Shown: one piece after another, positions 27,851 through 36,532 of the stretch | Numbering within the stretch: the first letter of the stretch is position 1 | Layout: every line of letters starts with the position of its first letter | NCBI GenBank assembly: GCA_963843315.1 | Contig: CAWJJU010000002.1 | Coordinates: 124,001 to 188,000, forward strand | Source: JAWVFM01 sp963843315 | Lineage (GTDB): Bacteria; Actinomycetota; Thermoleophilia; Solirubrobacterales; 70-9 | Direction of reading: 5' to 3' | Length of the DNA stretch: 64,000 bases | Position numbers and translations under genes: made by a program | Notes under the pieces: model-generated | The model's input: only the letters and a program-made list of their open reading frames with translations | Told to the model about the DNA's origin: nothing | Database searches by the model: none

Positions 27851-27881
27851 AAAAAATCGCGTCCTGCCTCCGATGGCAGGA
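27851..27881 (-). terminator. Rho-independent terminator after the acyl-CoA dehydrogenase
   Basis: Read on the minus strand: stem TCCTGCC (27881-27875), 6-base loop, GGCAGGA (27868-27862), then CGCGA and a run of six T (27856-27851). It begins about 14 bp after the dehydrogenase stop codon and ends only 7 bp before the GTG of the RTX-repeat gene. Confidence 0.65.
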
Positions 27882-27894
27882 TGTTAGCTCGCGC

Positions 27895-29241
27895 CTACGC
27901 GGCTGTAGGCGACTTCTCGGCGGCCGCGCCGTTGCCGTTGGCGGCCTCGGCCAGAGCCCCCGCGACTGCGTCGCGCTGCGCCTCGGCCTCCTCGAAGACC
28001 TTGCGCATCTCCGAGACCTGCATCTGGGCGACGACCCGGCGCTGGATCTCGGCCGTGCCCTCGAACAGCTGATAGATCTTGGCGTCGCGGAACCACTTCT
28101 CCAGGGGGCAGTCAGTGCTCTGCGCGAATGGCCCAACGAGGTCCATGCAGGTACGGGTGGCCCACATGGCGACGTCGCCGGCCTTCAGCTTCGACATCGA
28201 GCCCTGTCCGCCGGTCAGCGGCACGCCGTTGCGGCCCATCCAGGCCGCGCGCTGCACCAGCAGTCGCGCTCCCTCGATCTCGGTGGCGACGTCGGCAAGG
28301 CGCTGCTGCACCGCCTGACGCTCGAGCGGCGGGCGGCCCGCCGTGGAGGATTCGTCGAGCCAGGCGGCGAGCGGGTCGGAGACCACGTCGGCGCCGAGCA
28401 GGTACCAGACGGTCCACTCATACGCGGCCTGCGCGATGCCCAGGGCGGACGCGCCGACCTGCGGTCGGGTGACCTCGAAGGTCGCGAGCGCGTTTGAGGC
28501 GCGACCCGACGACTCGCCGGAGCGGGCGCGCTCCAGCTTGCGCTCGAGTTTCTCCATACCGCCGAGGAGATTGTCGAGCGGGATGCGGCAATCCTCGAGG
28601 ATCACCTCGGCCGTGTGCGAGGCGCGGATGCCGATCTTCGACTCCTTCTTGCCCTGCTTGAGGCCCGGGTTGTCCTTGCCCACCACGAACGACGCCTGCC
28701 CGCGGTGGCCGAGCGCAGGGTCGACGGTGGCGACGACGACGTGGACGTCGGCGATGCCGCCGTTGGTGATGAAGACCTTGGTGCCGTTCAGGACCCACTC
28801 GTCGCCGTCGCGCTTGGCGGTGGTGCGAAGGCTCTTGACGTCGGAGCCGGCCTGGGGCTCGGTGACGGCGTAAGCGCCCAGCTTCACGTCGTCGCCGACG
28901 CCCAGGCACTCGGGAACCCACTTGCCGATCTGCTCCGGGGTGCCGGAGGCGGCGATGCCCGCGGCGGCGAGGGTCGAGCCCGAGATCGCGAGCGCGATGC
29001 CCGCGCAGCCGAAGTGCAGTCCCTCGGCGTAGATGGCGCCCATCTGCCCGTCGGGATCGGCCCCGACCTTGCCGATCAGGTCCACGCCCTGAAGGCCCCA
29101 TTCCCGCGCGGTGCGGATGACCTCGTACGGAATCGATTCCTCCTCGTCGTGCTTGCGCGCGACGGGGCGCATCACGTCGGTGGCGAAACGGCGGCAGTAG
29201 GCCTTGAACTCGAGCTGCTCGTCGTTGAGGGCGAAGTTCAT
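27895..29241 (-). CDS. Acyl-CoA dehydrogenase
   Basis: 448 residues. FAD enzyme introducing the alpha-beta double bond of an acyl-CoA. Family motifs: AYAVTEPQAGSDV (FAD/substrate loop), WVLNGTKVFITNG, KIGIRASHTAEVILEDCRIP, and the C-terminal QLFEGTAEIQRRV with the catalytic glutamate in Glu-Gly-Thr. The C-terminus ends in an Ala/Asn-rich tail. Chain specificity cannot be told. Single gene with its own terminator, preceded by a 20-bp palindromic operator 31 bp upstream of the start, so probably controlled by a TetR-family repressor that senses acyl-CoA. Confidence 0.92.
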   Translation of the reverse strand: MNFALNDEQLEFKAYCRRFATDVMRPVARKHDEEESIPYEVIRTAREWGLQGVDLIGKVGADPDGQMGAIYAEGLHFGCAGIALAISGSTLAAAGIAASGTPEQIGKWVPECLGVGDDVKLGAYAVTEPQAGSDVKSLRTTAKRDGDEWVLNGTKVFITNGGIADVHVVVATVDPALGHRGQASFVVGKDNPGLKQGKKESKIGIRASHTAEVILEDCRIPLDNLLGGMEKLERKLERARSGESSGRASNALATFEVTRPQVGASALGIAQAAYEWTVWYLLGADVVSDPLAAWLDESSTAGRPPLERQAVQQRLADVATEIEGARLLVQRAAWMGRNGVPLTGGQGSMSKLKAGDVAMWATRTCMDLVGPFAQSTDCPLEKWFRDAKIYQLFEGTAEIQRRVVAQMQVSEMRKVFEEAEAQRDAVAGALAEAANGNGAAAEKSPTAA

Positions 29242-29272
29242 GCGGGCGTCCTTCCAGGCGTGGAAAAGCGGT

Positions 29273-29292
29273 TGATTGACTGGTCAGTCAAT
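29273..29292. promoter_or_regulatory. Palindromic operator before the acyl-CoA dehydrogenase gene
   Basis: GATTGACTG-GT-CAGTCAATC: two perfect 9-bp arms with a 2-bp centre. Size and TGACTG..CAGTCA core resemble operators of TetR-family regulators of fatty-acid genes. It lies between the minus-strand dehydrogenase and the plus-strand wall-associated gene; the nearest start is the dehydrogenase. The regulator gene is not in the window. Confidence 0.65.
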
Positions 29293-29386
29293 CCGAATAG
29301 TACCCCCGGGGTGGGGACGTGTGCGGCGATTTCCGCGGTGCCACGGGCGGAGTGGCCGCACGGCCCGTCCCGCTACGGTTTCCGCG

Positions 29387-31051
29387 GTGCCGCGACTTCC
29401 CCGACCTTCCATGCCCTCCCTGCCCAGCTTGAGGAAACGCCGCAGCGCCGTCACGGCGCCTCCCGCAACTCCGCCGGCGGCCACCGGCGCCGCGCCCCAG
29501 CAGTCACCGGCGCCGCCTGGCGGGCCCACGCCCACGCCCCCGAGCCCAGCGCCCACGCCCACAGCCGGGGCCGGGGCCCCGGCGCAGCCGCCTGCCGCCG
29601 CCCCCGCGGTGCCCATCGCCGGCACGCAACCCACCGCTCCGCTTCCGGTCGCCGCCCCTGGCGCGACGACGCCGGGGGGCGCGACCGGCGCTGCAGCCCC
29701 CACCCCGGCTGCCGCTCCGCCGAAACCGCCGCCCGCCGCCCGCCGCCTGACGCGGCCCTCGATGCCCCTGATGCCGGTCCTGCCGCCGTTCTTCTGGCGC
29801 CGCGCCGCGTTCGTCGCGGGCGGCGTCCTGCTGGTGCTCGCCGTCGCCGCCGGCGGCTACCTCGCCGGCAAGGCGCTCTTCGGCGACGACTCGAACACGA
29901 CCGCCGGCACCGTCGCTCCCGCGCCCAACGTCGTCGTCCGTACGCCGCAGCCGCAGGCGGCGCAGGACGTCGGCTTCCCCGAGTTCGCCACCAAGAACAC
30001 GACTCGGGTGGGCGGCGCCGACTCGATCGCCGACGCCGCCGGCGTCGCGCTGGCGGTCCATCCCTCGGCGGGCGGGCTCTCGCAGCCCGACGCGGTGACG
30101 CTCGTGCCGACCGACGACTGGCAGGCCGGCATCGTCGCGGCGGAGCTCACCGCGGCACCGGTCGGCGCCCCGATCCTGCTGTCCACTCCCGACGGCCTGC
30201 CGCCGCTCAGCGCCGACGCGCTCAAGGCCATGGCCCCGGCGGGCTCGAAGGCCACCGACAACAAGCAGGTGTTCACGGTCGGCGACGTGAAGGCCCCGAG
30301 CGGGGTGACCTCCGCCAGCGTCCAGGCGACGGATCCGGCCCGCCTCGCCGTGGGCGTCGCCGCACTGCGCCAGAAGCTCGTCAACGCCCCGCCCGACCAC
30401 CTGCTGATCGTCAGCTCCGCCTCGCCGGCATACGCCATGCCCGCCGCCTCGTGGGCGGCACGCTCCGGCGACCCGGTGCTCTTCACCGACAAGGACTCGC
30501 TGCCGGCTTCGACCGCGGCAGCGCTGAAGCGCTACGTCGGCACTCCCACCTACGTCCTCGGCGCCACCTCCGTCGTCTCCGACAAGGGTTTCGCCGCGAT
30601 CAAGAAGATCGCGCCGCAGGTCAAGCGCATCCCGGGCTCGGACCCGATCACCAGCGCCGTCGACTTCGCGCGCTACAGCGACGGCACCTTCGGCTGGAAC
30701 GTCAACGACCCCGGCCACGGCTTCGTCATCGCCAACAGCGACCGCCCCCTCGACGCCGCCGCCGCCGCGCCGCTATCGGCCAGCGGCAACTGGGGGCCGC
30801 TGCTCATCACCGACACGCCCTCCGTTCCGCCCGAGCCGCTTCGCAGCTACCTCCTCGACCTCAAGCCCGGCTACGAGACCGACCCGACGCGGGCCGTCTA
30901 CAACCACGTCTGGCTGATCGGCGACGAGTCGGTCATATCCGTGCCGTTCCAGGCGGAGATCGACGCCCTCGCCGAGGTTGCGCAGGTAAGGTCAGGCGCC
31001 GCCGGCCTCGACAGCCAGGCCGGCTCCGAGACCGAGCAGAAGAAGCCCTAG
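29387..31051 (+). CDS. Membrane-anchored protein with proline-rich N-terminus and possible cell-wall-binding (CWB2-like) exterior
   Basis: 554 residues from GTG 29387; ATG 29411 is an alternative. Residues 1-130 are Pro/Ala/Thr-rich with short basic stretches and would be cytoplasmic. One membrane helix follows (around FVAGGVLLVLAVAAGGYLAG). The outer part (~350 residues) has the rhythm of putative cell-wall-binding repeat 2 proteins: TTRVGGADSIADAAGVAL, then LVPTDDWQAGIVAAELTAAP, APILLSTPDGLP, YVLGATSVVSDKG and VWLIGDESVIS. CWB2 proteins bind anionic wall polymers in Firmicutes; the assignment here is an inference from these motifs. The following small gene starts 5 bp after the stop. Confidence 0.72.
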   Translation: MPRLPRPSMPSLPSLRKRRSAVTAPPATPPAATGAAPQQSPAPPGGPTPTPPSPAPTPTAGAGAPAQPPAAAPAVPIAGTQPTAPLPVAAPGATTPGGATGAAAPTPAAAPPKPPPAARRLTRPSMPLMPVLPPFFWRRAAFVAGGVLLVLAVAAGGYLAGKALFGDDSNTTAGTVAPAPNVVVRTPQPQAAQDVGFPEFATKNTTRVGGADSIADAAGVALAVHPSAGGLSQPDAVTLVPTDDWQAGIVAAELTAAPVGAPILLSTPDGLPPLSADALKAMAPAGSKATDNKQVFTVGDVKAPSGVTSASVQATDPARLAVGVAALRQKLVNAPPDHLLIVSSASPAYAMPAASWAARSGDPVLFTDKDSLPASTAAALKRYVGTPTYVLGATSVVSDKGFAAIKKIAPQVKRIPGSDPITSAVDFARYSDGTFGWNVNDPGHGFVIANSDRPLDAAAAAPLSASGNWGPLLITDTPSVPPEPLRSYLLDLKPGYETDPTRAVYNHVWLIGDESVISVPFQAEIDALAEVAQVRSGAAGLDSQAGSETEQKKP

Positions 31052-31055
31052 GCAG

Positions 31056-31301
31056 ATGAGCGAGAGTGAGCAGTCGGATCGCGTCAGCGGCGAACGTCGC
31101 GTGGGCGTCGACGACATCCGCGCCCTCGCCGGGCCCTCAACCCCCCATTTCGCCCTTCAGATCCGCAACCGCGTGCGGCGCCTGATCGAGGGCCTGCCCG
31201 AGGGCGACCCCGCCCGCGTGGAGGGCGAGCGCCAGATCGCGCGCCTGGAGTCGCTGGCCCGCCACTCCGGCGACCCCCGCGGCCCCGCCTCCGCCACCTA
31301 A
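31056..31301 (+). CDS. Small uncharacterised protein
   Basis: 81 residues starting 5 bp after the previous gene, so probably co-transcribed and coupled. The sequence is Arg/Glu-rich and helical (HFALQIRNRVRRLIEGL, RVEGERQIARLESLAR), with no cysteine and no signal peptide. Its TAA stop lies inside the first palindrome of the repeat cluster at 31298. Not recognised. Confidence 0.65.
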   Translation: MSESEQSDRVSGERRVGVDDIRALAGPSTPHFALQIRNRVRRLIEGLPEGDPARVEGERQIARLESLARHSGDPRGPASAT

Positions 31302-31388
31302 AGGGGTCAGACCCCTTTAGGTTCAGATCCGTCACAAAGGGGTCAGGCACCTTTGTGACGAGAGTGAAACTAAAGGGGTCTGACCCCG
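31298..31388. repeat. Cluster A of GGGGTCAG-type palindromes between a small gene and lipA
   Basis: Three units. A1 (31298-31320) is CTAAAGGGGTC-a-GACCCCTTTAG, 11-bp arms. A2 (31331-31359) is GTCACAAAGG, a 9-base centre GGTCAGGCA, then CCTTTGTGAC, 10-bp arms. A3 (about 31371-31387) centres on GGGGTC-t-GACCCC. The core GGGGTCAGAC/GGGGTCAGGCACC recurs at 41980-42078 and 43240-43336. A1 contains the stop codon of the small plus-strand gene and A3 encodes the last codons of lipA, so the cluster has landed exactly between, and partly inside, two convergent genes. It may also act as a bidirectional terminator. Confidence 0.85.
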
Positions 31389-32344
31389 CGGGCGGTGGCG
31401 GCCTCGCGGGCGGACTCGTCGGCGTGGTAGGAGCTGCGCACCAGCGGACCGCAGGCGACCGACTCGAAGCCGATCGCGCGAGCCTCGCGCTCTAGTGCGG
31501 CGAACTCGTCGGGGTGCCAGTAGCGGACCACCGGCAGGTGCTGCTCGGTCGGGCGCAGGTACTGGCCGACGGTGAGGATCTCGACGCCGTGCTCGCGCAG
31601 GATCCCGAAGGTCTCGACCATCTCGTCGAACTCCTCGCCCAGGCCCACCATCAGGCCGGACTTGGTGGCGACGGCGTCGCCGCCCATCTCCTTGGCGGTG
31701 TGCAGCACGCGCGCCGAGCGCATGAAGTCCGAGCCGCGGCGGGCCTTGGGGTAGAGGCGCGGGACGGTCTCGACGTTGTGGTTGAAGACGTCGGGGCGCT
31801 CGGCGATGACCTTCGCCAGCGGCATCTCCTGGCCGCGGAAATCTGGGGTGAGCACCTCGACCTTGCAACCCGGGGCCATCATCCGAATCGAGCGGATGAC
31901 GCCGACGAAGGCGGAGGCGCCGTAGTCGGGCAGGTCGTCGCGATCGACGGAGGTCACGACCGCGTGGCGCAGGCCCATCTGCTTGACCTGCGTGGCGACG
32001 CGCATCGGCTCCAGCGGGTCGCTCCAGGTGGGCACGCCCGTCTTTACGTTGCAGAACCCGCAGCGGCGGGTGCAGACGTCGCCTCCGATCATGAAGGTCG
32101 CCGTGCCGCGCTCCCAGCACTCGCCGACGTTGGGGCAGTTGGCCTCCTCGCAGACGGTGTGGAGGTTGTCCGAGGCGATCGAGGACTTCAGCCGCCGGTA
32201 GGTCGGGCCGCCCGGCGCGGGGACCTTCAGCCAGGGCGGCTTGCGCTCGCGGAAGGGGCGGCCCTCGGCCGCCGCCGCGCCGCCGGGGTTGGCGCGCGAG
32301 CGCGTGACGTGAACTCGGGGAGCTGCCTCGGTCGGCTGGTCCAT
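31370..32344 (-). CDS. lipA: Lipoyl synthase
   Basis: 324 residues. Radical SAM enzyme inserting two sulfurs into octanoyl-lysine on lipoyl domains. Both iron-sulfur clusters are visible: CEEANCPNVGEC (auxiliary cluster) and CTRRCGFC (radical SAM cluster), with the conserved LTPDFRG, NHNVETV and the late VRSSYHAD serine. The last residues (GVRPL) are encoded by the repeat unit A3, so the C-terminus has been reshaped by the insertion. Starts 6 bp after lipB, in the same operon as the branched-chain 2-oxoacid dehydrogenase whose E2 it serves. Confidence 0.96.
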   Translation of the reverse strand: MDQPTEAAPRVHVTRSRANPGGAAAAEGRPFRERKPPWLKVPAPGGPTYRRLKSSIASDNLHTVCEEANCPNVGECWERGTATFMIGGDVCTRRCGFCNVKTGVPTWSDPLEPMRVATQVKQMGLRHAVVTSVDRDDLPDYGASAFVGVIRSIRMMAPGCKVEVLTPDFRGQEMPLAKVIAERPDVFNHNVETVPRLYPKARRGSDFMRSARVLHTAKEMGGDAVATKSGLMVGLGEEFDEMVETFGILREHGVEILTVGQYLRPTEQHLPVVRYWHPDEFAALEREARAIGFESVACGPLVRSSYHADESAREAATARGVRPL

Positions 32345-32350
32345 CTCGGC

Positions 32351-33112
32351 CTACCGTACCGGGGCGAGTGACTCTGCCTGGAGGGCCGCCGCGCCGGGAA
32401 CGCGGGCCGCCAGCTCGGCCGGAGTCGTCTCAATCGGACTGCGCTCGTAGACGTCGGCGTAGCGCCTGACGACGGCCACCGCGAAGGCGTCGAGGTCCTG
32501 CTCGGCGCCGAGCTCACGCGACAGCGACGTCATGCGGCAGTTGTCGATTCCGCAGGGCACGATCCACTCGAACGGCTGGAGATCGTTGTTGGCGTTGATC
32601 GCGAAGCCGTGGGTGGTTATCGAGCGGTTGACGTGGACGCCGATGGACCCGATCTTTCGCGCGATCGTGCCCTCGCCCTGCCACTCGTCCGGCCGCACGC
32701 CCGTGGTCCACACGCCGGTGAGGCCCTCGATGCAGCCGGCCTCGACGCCGAAGTCGGCGAGGGCTCCCACCATCACCCGCTCCATCCGCCGCACGAACTC
32801 ATGGACGTCGTCTCCGTACGGGCCGAGGTCGACGATGGGATAGCCGACCAGCTGGCCGGGCCCGTGGTAGGTCGCACGCCCGCCGCGGTCGGTGGCGCAC
32901 ACCTCGATGCCCTGCATCCGGTACCAGTCCTCGCCCATCGGCAGCTCGCCCTGCTCGGTGCGCCGGCCGCGGGTGTAGACGGGCGGGTGCTCGAGGAGCA
33001 GCAGGACGTCGGGGATCGCGCCCTCGTGGCGGGCGGCCTCCAGCTCCTTCTGCGCACGGCGCGCCTCCTCGTAGGGGACGAGGCCGCAGCGGATGACGAG
33101 GACGTCGGGCAC
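32351..33112 (-). CDS. lipB: Octanoyltransferase
   Basis: 253 residues from GTG 33112. Transfers octanoate from acyl-carrier protein to lipoyl domains, the step before LipA. Motifs: LEHPPVYTRGRR, RGGRATYHGPGQLVGYPI, ARKIGSIGVHV with the catalytic lysine, and CGIDNCRMTSL with the catalytic cysteine. Alternative longer frames upstream overlap the amino-acid dehydrogenase and are not homologous. Directly upstream of lipA, and 10 bp after the dehydrogenase. Confidence 0.95.
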   Translation of the reverse strand: MPDVLVIRCGLVPYEEARRAQKELEAARHEGAIPDVLLLLEHPPVYTRGRRTEQGELPMGEDWYRMQGIEVCATDRGGRATYHGPGQLVGYPIVDLGPYGDDVHEFVRRMERVMVGALADFGVEAGCIEGLTGVWTTGVRPDEWQGEGTIARKIGSIGVHVNRSITTHGFAINANNDLQPFEWIVPCGIDNCRMTSLSRELGAEQDLDAFAVAVVRRYADVYERSPIETTPAELAARVPGAAALQAESLAPVR

Positions 33113-33122
33113 TGCCGAAAGC

Positions 33123-34253
33123 CTAGTGCGGCACGCTCGCGGGCTCCGACGGCCGTGCGCCGTTGCCATTGCTCGCCCCGGCGGCGCGGATCCTCGCCTC
33201 GGCAAGCGCCGACGCCGCCGCCAGCGGCGTGACCGAATCGGACCGCGCGATCTCGAAGATGCGGCCGAGCGTTTGCTCGATTCCCTCCGCGAGCGCGACG
33301 GCCTGCTCCTCGGAGTAGCCGGCGATCTCCTCGTAGACGTGGATGAGCCCGCCCGAGTTGACCACGTAATCGGGCGCGTACAGGATGCCCCGCCGGTCGA
33401 GCTCCTCGGCCAGACCCTCGTCGGCCAGCTGGTTGTTCGCACAGCCGCACACGACCTCGGCCTGGATCGAGCCGATCGTGTCGTCGCGGATCGCCCCGCC
33501 CAGCGCGCAGGGAGCCAGCACGTCGCAGTGGACGCCCGTGATCTCCTCGGGAGTGACCCAGCGCGCCCCGAGCTCCTCCGCGAGCCGGCGGCGGCCGCGG
33601 TCGATGTCGGTGGCGATCAGGATCGCGCCGGCGTCGGCAAGGCGGCGGGCGAGCTTCGCGCCCACGTGGCCCAGGCCCGCGATTGCGACGGCCACGCCCG
33701 AGAGCTCCGGCGAGCCGAAGCGCTCGCGCGCGCAGGCGCGCATCGCGGCCTCGACGCCGATCGCCGTGTAGGGGCTCGGGTCGCCCGAGCCGCCGCGATT
33801 GGCCCCCAGTCCGGTCACGTGGGCCGTGCGCTCGGCGACGATCTCCAGGTCGGCGGGGGTGATCCCCACGTCCTCGGCCGTGGTGTAGCGGCCGCCGAGC
33901 GACTCGACGAGGTCGCCGAAGTCCAGCAGCAGCGCGCGCCGCTCGCGCGGGCGCATCTCGCCCGCCGGCGCGCAGACCACTCCCTTGCCGCCGCCCAGGT
34001 CGAGCCCGGCCACGGCGGCCTTGTACGTCATCCCACGAGCCAGTCGAAGCGCGTCGCGCATGCCGTCGGCCGGGTCGGCGTAGCGCCACAGGCGCATGCC
34101 GCCCAGGGCCGGGCCGAGCACGGTGGAGTGCACGGCGACCGCCATGTACACGCCGCTGCGCTCCCCGCGGCGGACCGCCAGCTCCTCGTGCTCCATGGCC
34201 ACCGGCGGCACCGAGGTCGCCGGCGCCGACGGGCGGCTCGCGACGGCGGTCAT
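33123..34253 (-). CDS. Leu/Val/Phe/Glu-type amino-acid dehydrogenase (probable leucine/valine dehydrogenase)
   Basis: 376 residues from ATG 34253. NAD-dependent oxidative deamination of a branched-chain amino acid to its 2-oxo acid. Motifs: GPALGGMRLWRY, MTYKAAVAGLDLGGGKGVV (catalytic lysines), ERTAHVTGL, the Rossmann AGLGHVGAKLARRLADAG and CALGGAIRDDT. Length matches leucine dehydrogenase rather than glutamate dehydrogenase. The start overlaps the E2 stop (ATGA). Position inside the 2-oxoacid dehydrogenase operon makes branched-chain amino acids the likely substrates: this enzyme makes the oxo acid that the complex then oxidises. Confidence 0.9.
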   Translation of the reverse strand: MTAVASRPSAPATSVPPVAMEHEELAVRRGERSGVYMAVAVHSTVLGPALGGMRLWRYADPADGMRDALRLARGMTYKAAVAGLDLGGGKGVVCAPAGEMRPRERRALLLDFGDLVESLGGRYTTAEDVGITPADLEIVAERTAHVTGLGANRGGSGDPSPYTAIGVEAAMRACARERFGSPELSGVAVAIAGLGHVGAKLARRLADAGAILIATDIDRGRRRLAEELGARWVTPEEITGVHCDVLAPCALGGAIRDDTIGSIQAEVVCGCANNQLADEGLAEELDRRGILYAPDYVVNSGGLIHVYEEIAGYSEEQAVALAEGIEQTLGRIFEIARSDSVTPLAAASALAEARIRAAGASNGNGARPSEPASVPH

Positions 34254-35535
34254 GAGCGCTCCCAGGTCTCGAGGCGGCCCTTTATGCCCCCCAGGAACCT
34301 CGCCGCCTCCGCGCCGTCGAGGGCGCGGTGGTCCCACGACATGCAGAGGTTCGCCATCGGCCGGATAGCGATGGTGTCGTCGCCGTCCGGCGAGCTCACC
34401 ACCACCGGCCGCTTGACGATGGCCTCCAGGTCGAGGATCGCCACCTGCGGCTGGTTGATGATCGGCGTCGCCGCGATCGCCCCGAACTGGCCGGGGTTGG
34501 TGATCGTGAACGTGCCGCCTGCGACGTCGTCGGGGGTGAGCTGCTTGCGAGCGCGCCCGATCCGCGACGTCCTGGATGCCGGCGGCGAGCCCCTCCAGGC
34601 TCAGCCGTTGAGCGTCGCGGATGACCGGCACCACCAGGCCCGAATCGAGGGCCACGGCGATGCCCAGGTCGATCGCGTCGTGGTGGACGACCTCGTCGCC
34701 GTCGATCGACGCGTTCAGGATCGGGTGACGGCCCAGCGCCTCCACCACCGCGCTCGCCACGAAGGCGAGGAACGTCAGGCGCACGCCGCGCCGGGCCGCG
34801 ACCTCGCGCAGGTCGGCGCGAGCCGCGGCCACCGCGGCCATGTCGACCTCGGTGATCGTCGTGCAGTGCGCCGACGTCGACAGCGAGCCGACCATGTGCT
34901 TCGCGATCGCCGCCCGCATGGGGCTCATCGCCTCCCGCCGCTCGCCGGCGACGAGCGCATGCCCATTGCCGTTGCCGTTGGCCGGAGCAACCGCCGGCTC
35001 ATCCGGCCGATACGGAGACTCGGAGTGAAGCGGCCGCGACTCTGCCTGAGCGGGCTCGGACTCGATGAACGCAACAAGGTCCTTCTTCCGAACGCGCCCA
35101 CCGACACCGGTCCCCTCGACCGCGCTCGAGGTCGACCCCATGCTCATCCGCCATCCGCCGAACCACGGGCGAGAAATAGCCGGACCTATCAGCCTCTTCC
35201 GCAACCGGCTCTTCCGCGACAGGATCCGCGGCCGAGCCGTTGGGACCCTCGTCAGGATGCGCAGACCCAGGGGCCGCCGACCCGTCGATAGAAGCAATCG
35301 GCGTCCCAACCACAACCGTCTCTCCCGGCTCCACGAGCAACTCGACCACGCGGCCGCCGGTTGGCGAGGGGATCTCCACGTCGATCTTGTCGGTGGTCAC
35401 GTCGCAGATGGTCTCGTCGGCGTCAACCCAGTCGCCTGGGCGCTTGCGCCATTCGAGGACCGTCCCCTCGGTCACCGACACCCCCATCTGGGGCATCACG
35501 ACCTCGGTGAGCGTGTCAGTAGGCGAGGAGCTCAC
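34250..35535 (-). pseudogene. Branched-chain 2-oxoacid dehydrogenase E2 (dihydrolipoamide acyltransferase), split by two frameshifts
   Basis: Starts GTG 35535, overlapping E1 beta by 20 bp. The first frame encodes the lipoyl domain (CDVTTDKIDVEIPSP with the lipoyl lysine) and the start of the E1/E3-binding domain (SPVVRRMADEHGVDL). Around 35128-35135 the reading moves to a second frame (SAVEGTGVGGRVRKKD, then the catalytic domain up to AGIQDVADRARS). Around 34541-34545 it moves to a third frame (TITNPGQFG, AILDLEAIVKR, SWDHRALDGAEAARFL with the catalytic His and Asp) and stops at 34250. All domains and active-site residues are intact apart from the two one-base shifts, so an assembly error is at least as likely as true loss. 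Functionally it would transfer acyl groups to CoA in the complex encoded around it. Confidence 0.85.
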
Positions 35536-36532
35536 GGCACGCCTCCTTCATGTCCTCGGGCTGCGGCAGGACCGCGTGCTCAAGCGGCGGGCTGAACGGC
35601 ACCGGCACGTCCGCCGCCGTCAGGCGCCGCACCGGAGCGTCAAGGTCCTCGAACGCCTCGGCTGCGACCAGCGCCGCAACCTCGGCGCCGACCCCACACG
35701 ATCGCCCGGCCTCGTGCGCGACCAGCACCTTGCCCGTCTTGCGCGCGCTGGCGAGGATCGCGCCGGTGTCGAGCGGGCAAAGCGTGCGCAGGTCGATCAC
35801 CTCGATGTCCTCGGCCAGCTCCTCGGCGGCCTCGACCGCGAGCTTCACGCTCGAGCCGTAGGCGATCACGGTCATCTCGCCGCCCTCGCGAGCGACGCGG
35901 GCCTCCCCAAGCGGCACCGCATGGTCGCCCTCGGGCACCTCGCCCCTCACGGCGCGATACAGCCCCTTGTGCTCGAGGAAGCACACGGGGTTCGGATCGC
36001 GGATGGCGCTGACCAGCAGCCCCTTCGCGTCGGCTGCCGTCGCCGGCGCCACCACCTTCAGGCCCGGCGCCTGCAGCAGCCAGGCCTCCGGGTTCTGCGA
36101 GTGAAACGGACCGCCTGAGAACCCGCCACCGGACGGCAGGCGGATCACCATCGGCACCGCGAGTCCCTGGCGGTAGTGCATCTTGGCCGCGACGTTGACG
36201 AGCTGGTCGAACCCGCAGGCGACGAAGTCGGAGAACTGCATCTCGCAGACCGGCTTCATGCCCTCGATTGCGGAGCCGATCGCCGCGCCGATGATCGCGC
36301 TCTCCGCCAGCGGCGTGTCGAGCACGCGCTGCGGGCCGAACTCCTCGTAGAAGCCGTCGGTCACCTTGAAAGCGCCGCCGAAGGCGCCGATGTCCTCGCC
36401 CAGGCAGTACACGGACGGGTCGCGGCGCATCTCCTCGCGAAGGCCCTCCGAGATCGCCTCCAGGTAGGTGAGCTCGCGGCTCTCCTGCTGCGGCGAATCG
36501 GCGACGGGATGCTTGGTCTCGGTCGCGCTCAT
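35516..36532 (-). CDS. 2-oxoacid dehydrogenase E1 component, beta subunit
   Basis: 338 residues from ATG 36532, overlapping the E1 alpha stop by 4 bp. Transketolase-like pyrimidine-binding half of the thiamine enzyme: CLGEDIGAFGGAFKVTDGF, RVLDTPLAESAIIGAAIGSA, the MQFSDFV strand, PSGGGFSGGPFHSQNPE and the C-terminal VIDLRTLCPLDTGAIL. Pairs with the alpha subunit to decarboxylate 2-oxo acids; the neighbouring leucine/valine-type dehydrogenase points to branched-chain substrates, although acetoin or pyruvate cannot be excluded by sequence alone. Confidence 0.92.
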   Translation of the reverse strand: MSATETKHPVADSPQQESRELTYLEAISEGLREEMRRDPSVYCLGEDIGAFGGAFKVTDGFYEEFGPQRVLDTPLAESAIIGAAIGSAIEGMKPVCEMQFSDFVACGFDQLVNVAAKMHYRQGLAVPMVIRLPSGGGFSGGPFHSQNPEAWLLQAPGLKVVAPATAADAKGLLVSAIRDPNPVCFLEHKGLYRAVRGEVPEGDHAVPLGEARVAREGGEMTVIAYGSSVKLAVEAAEELAEDIEVIDLRTLCPLDTGAILASARKTGKVLVAHEAGRSCGVGAEVAALVAAEAFEDLDAPVRRLTAADVPVPFSPPLEHAVLPQPEDMKEACRELLAY

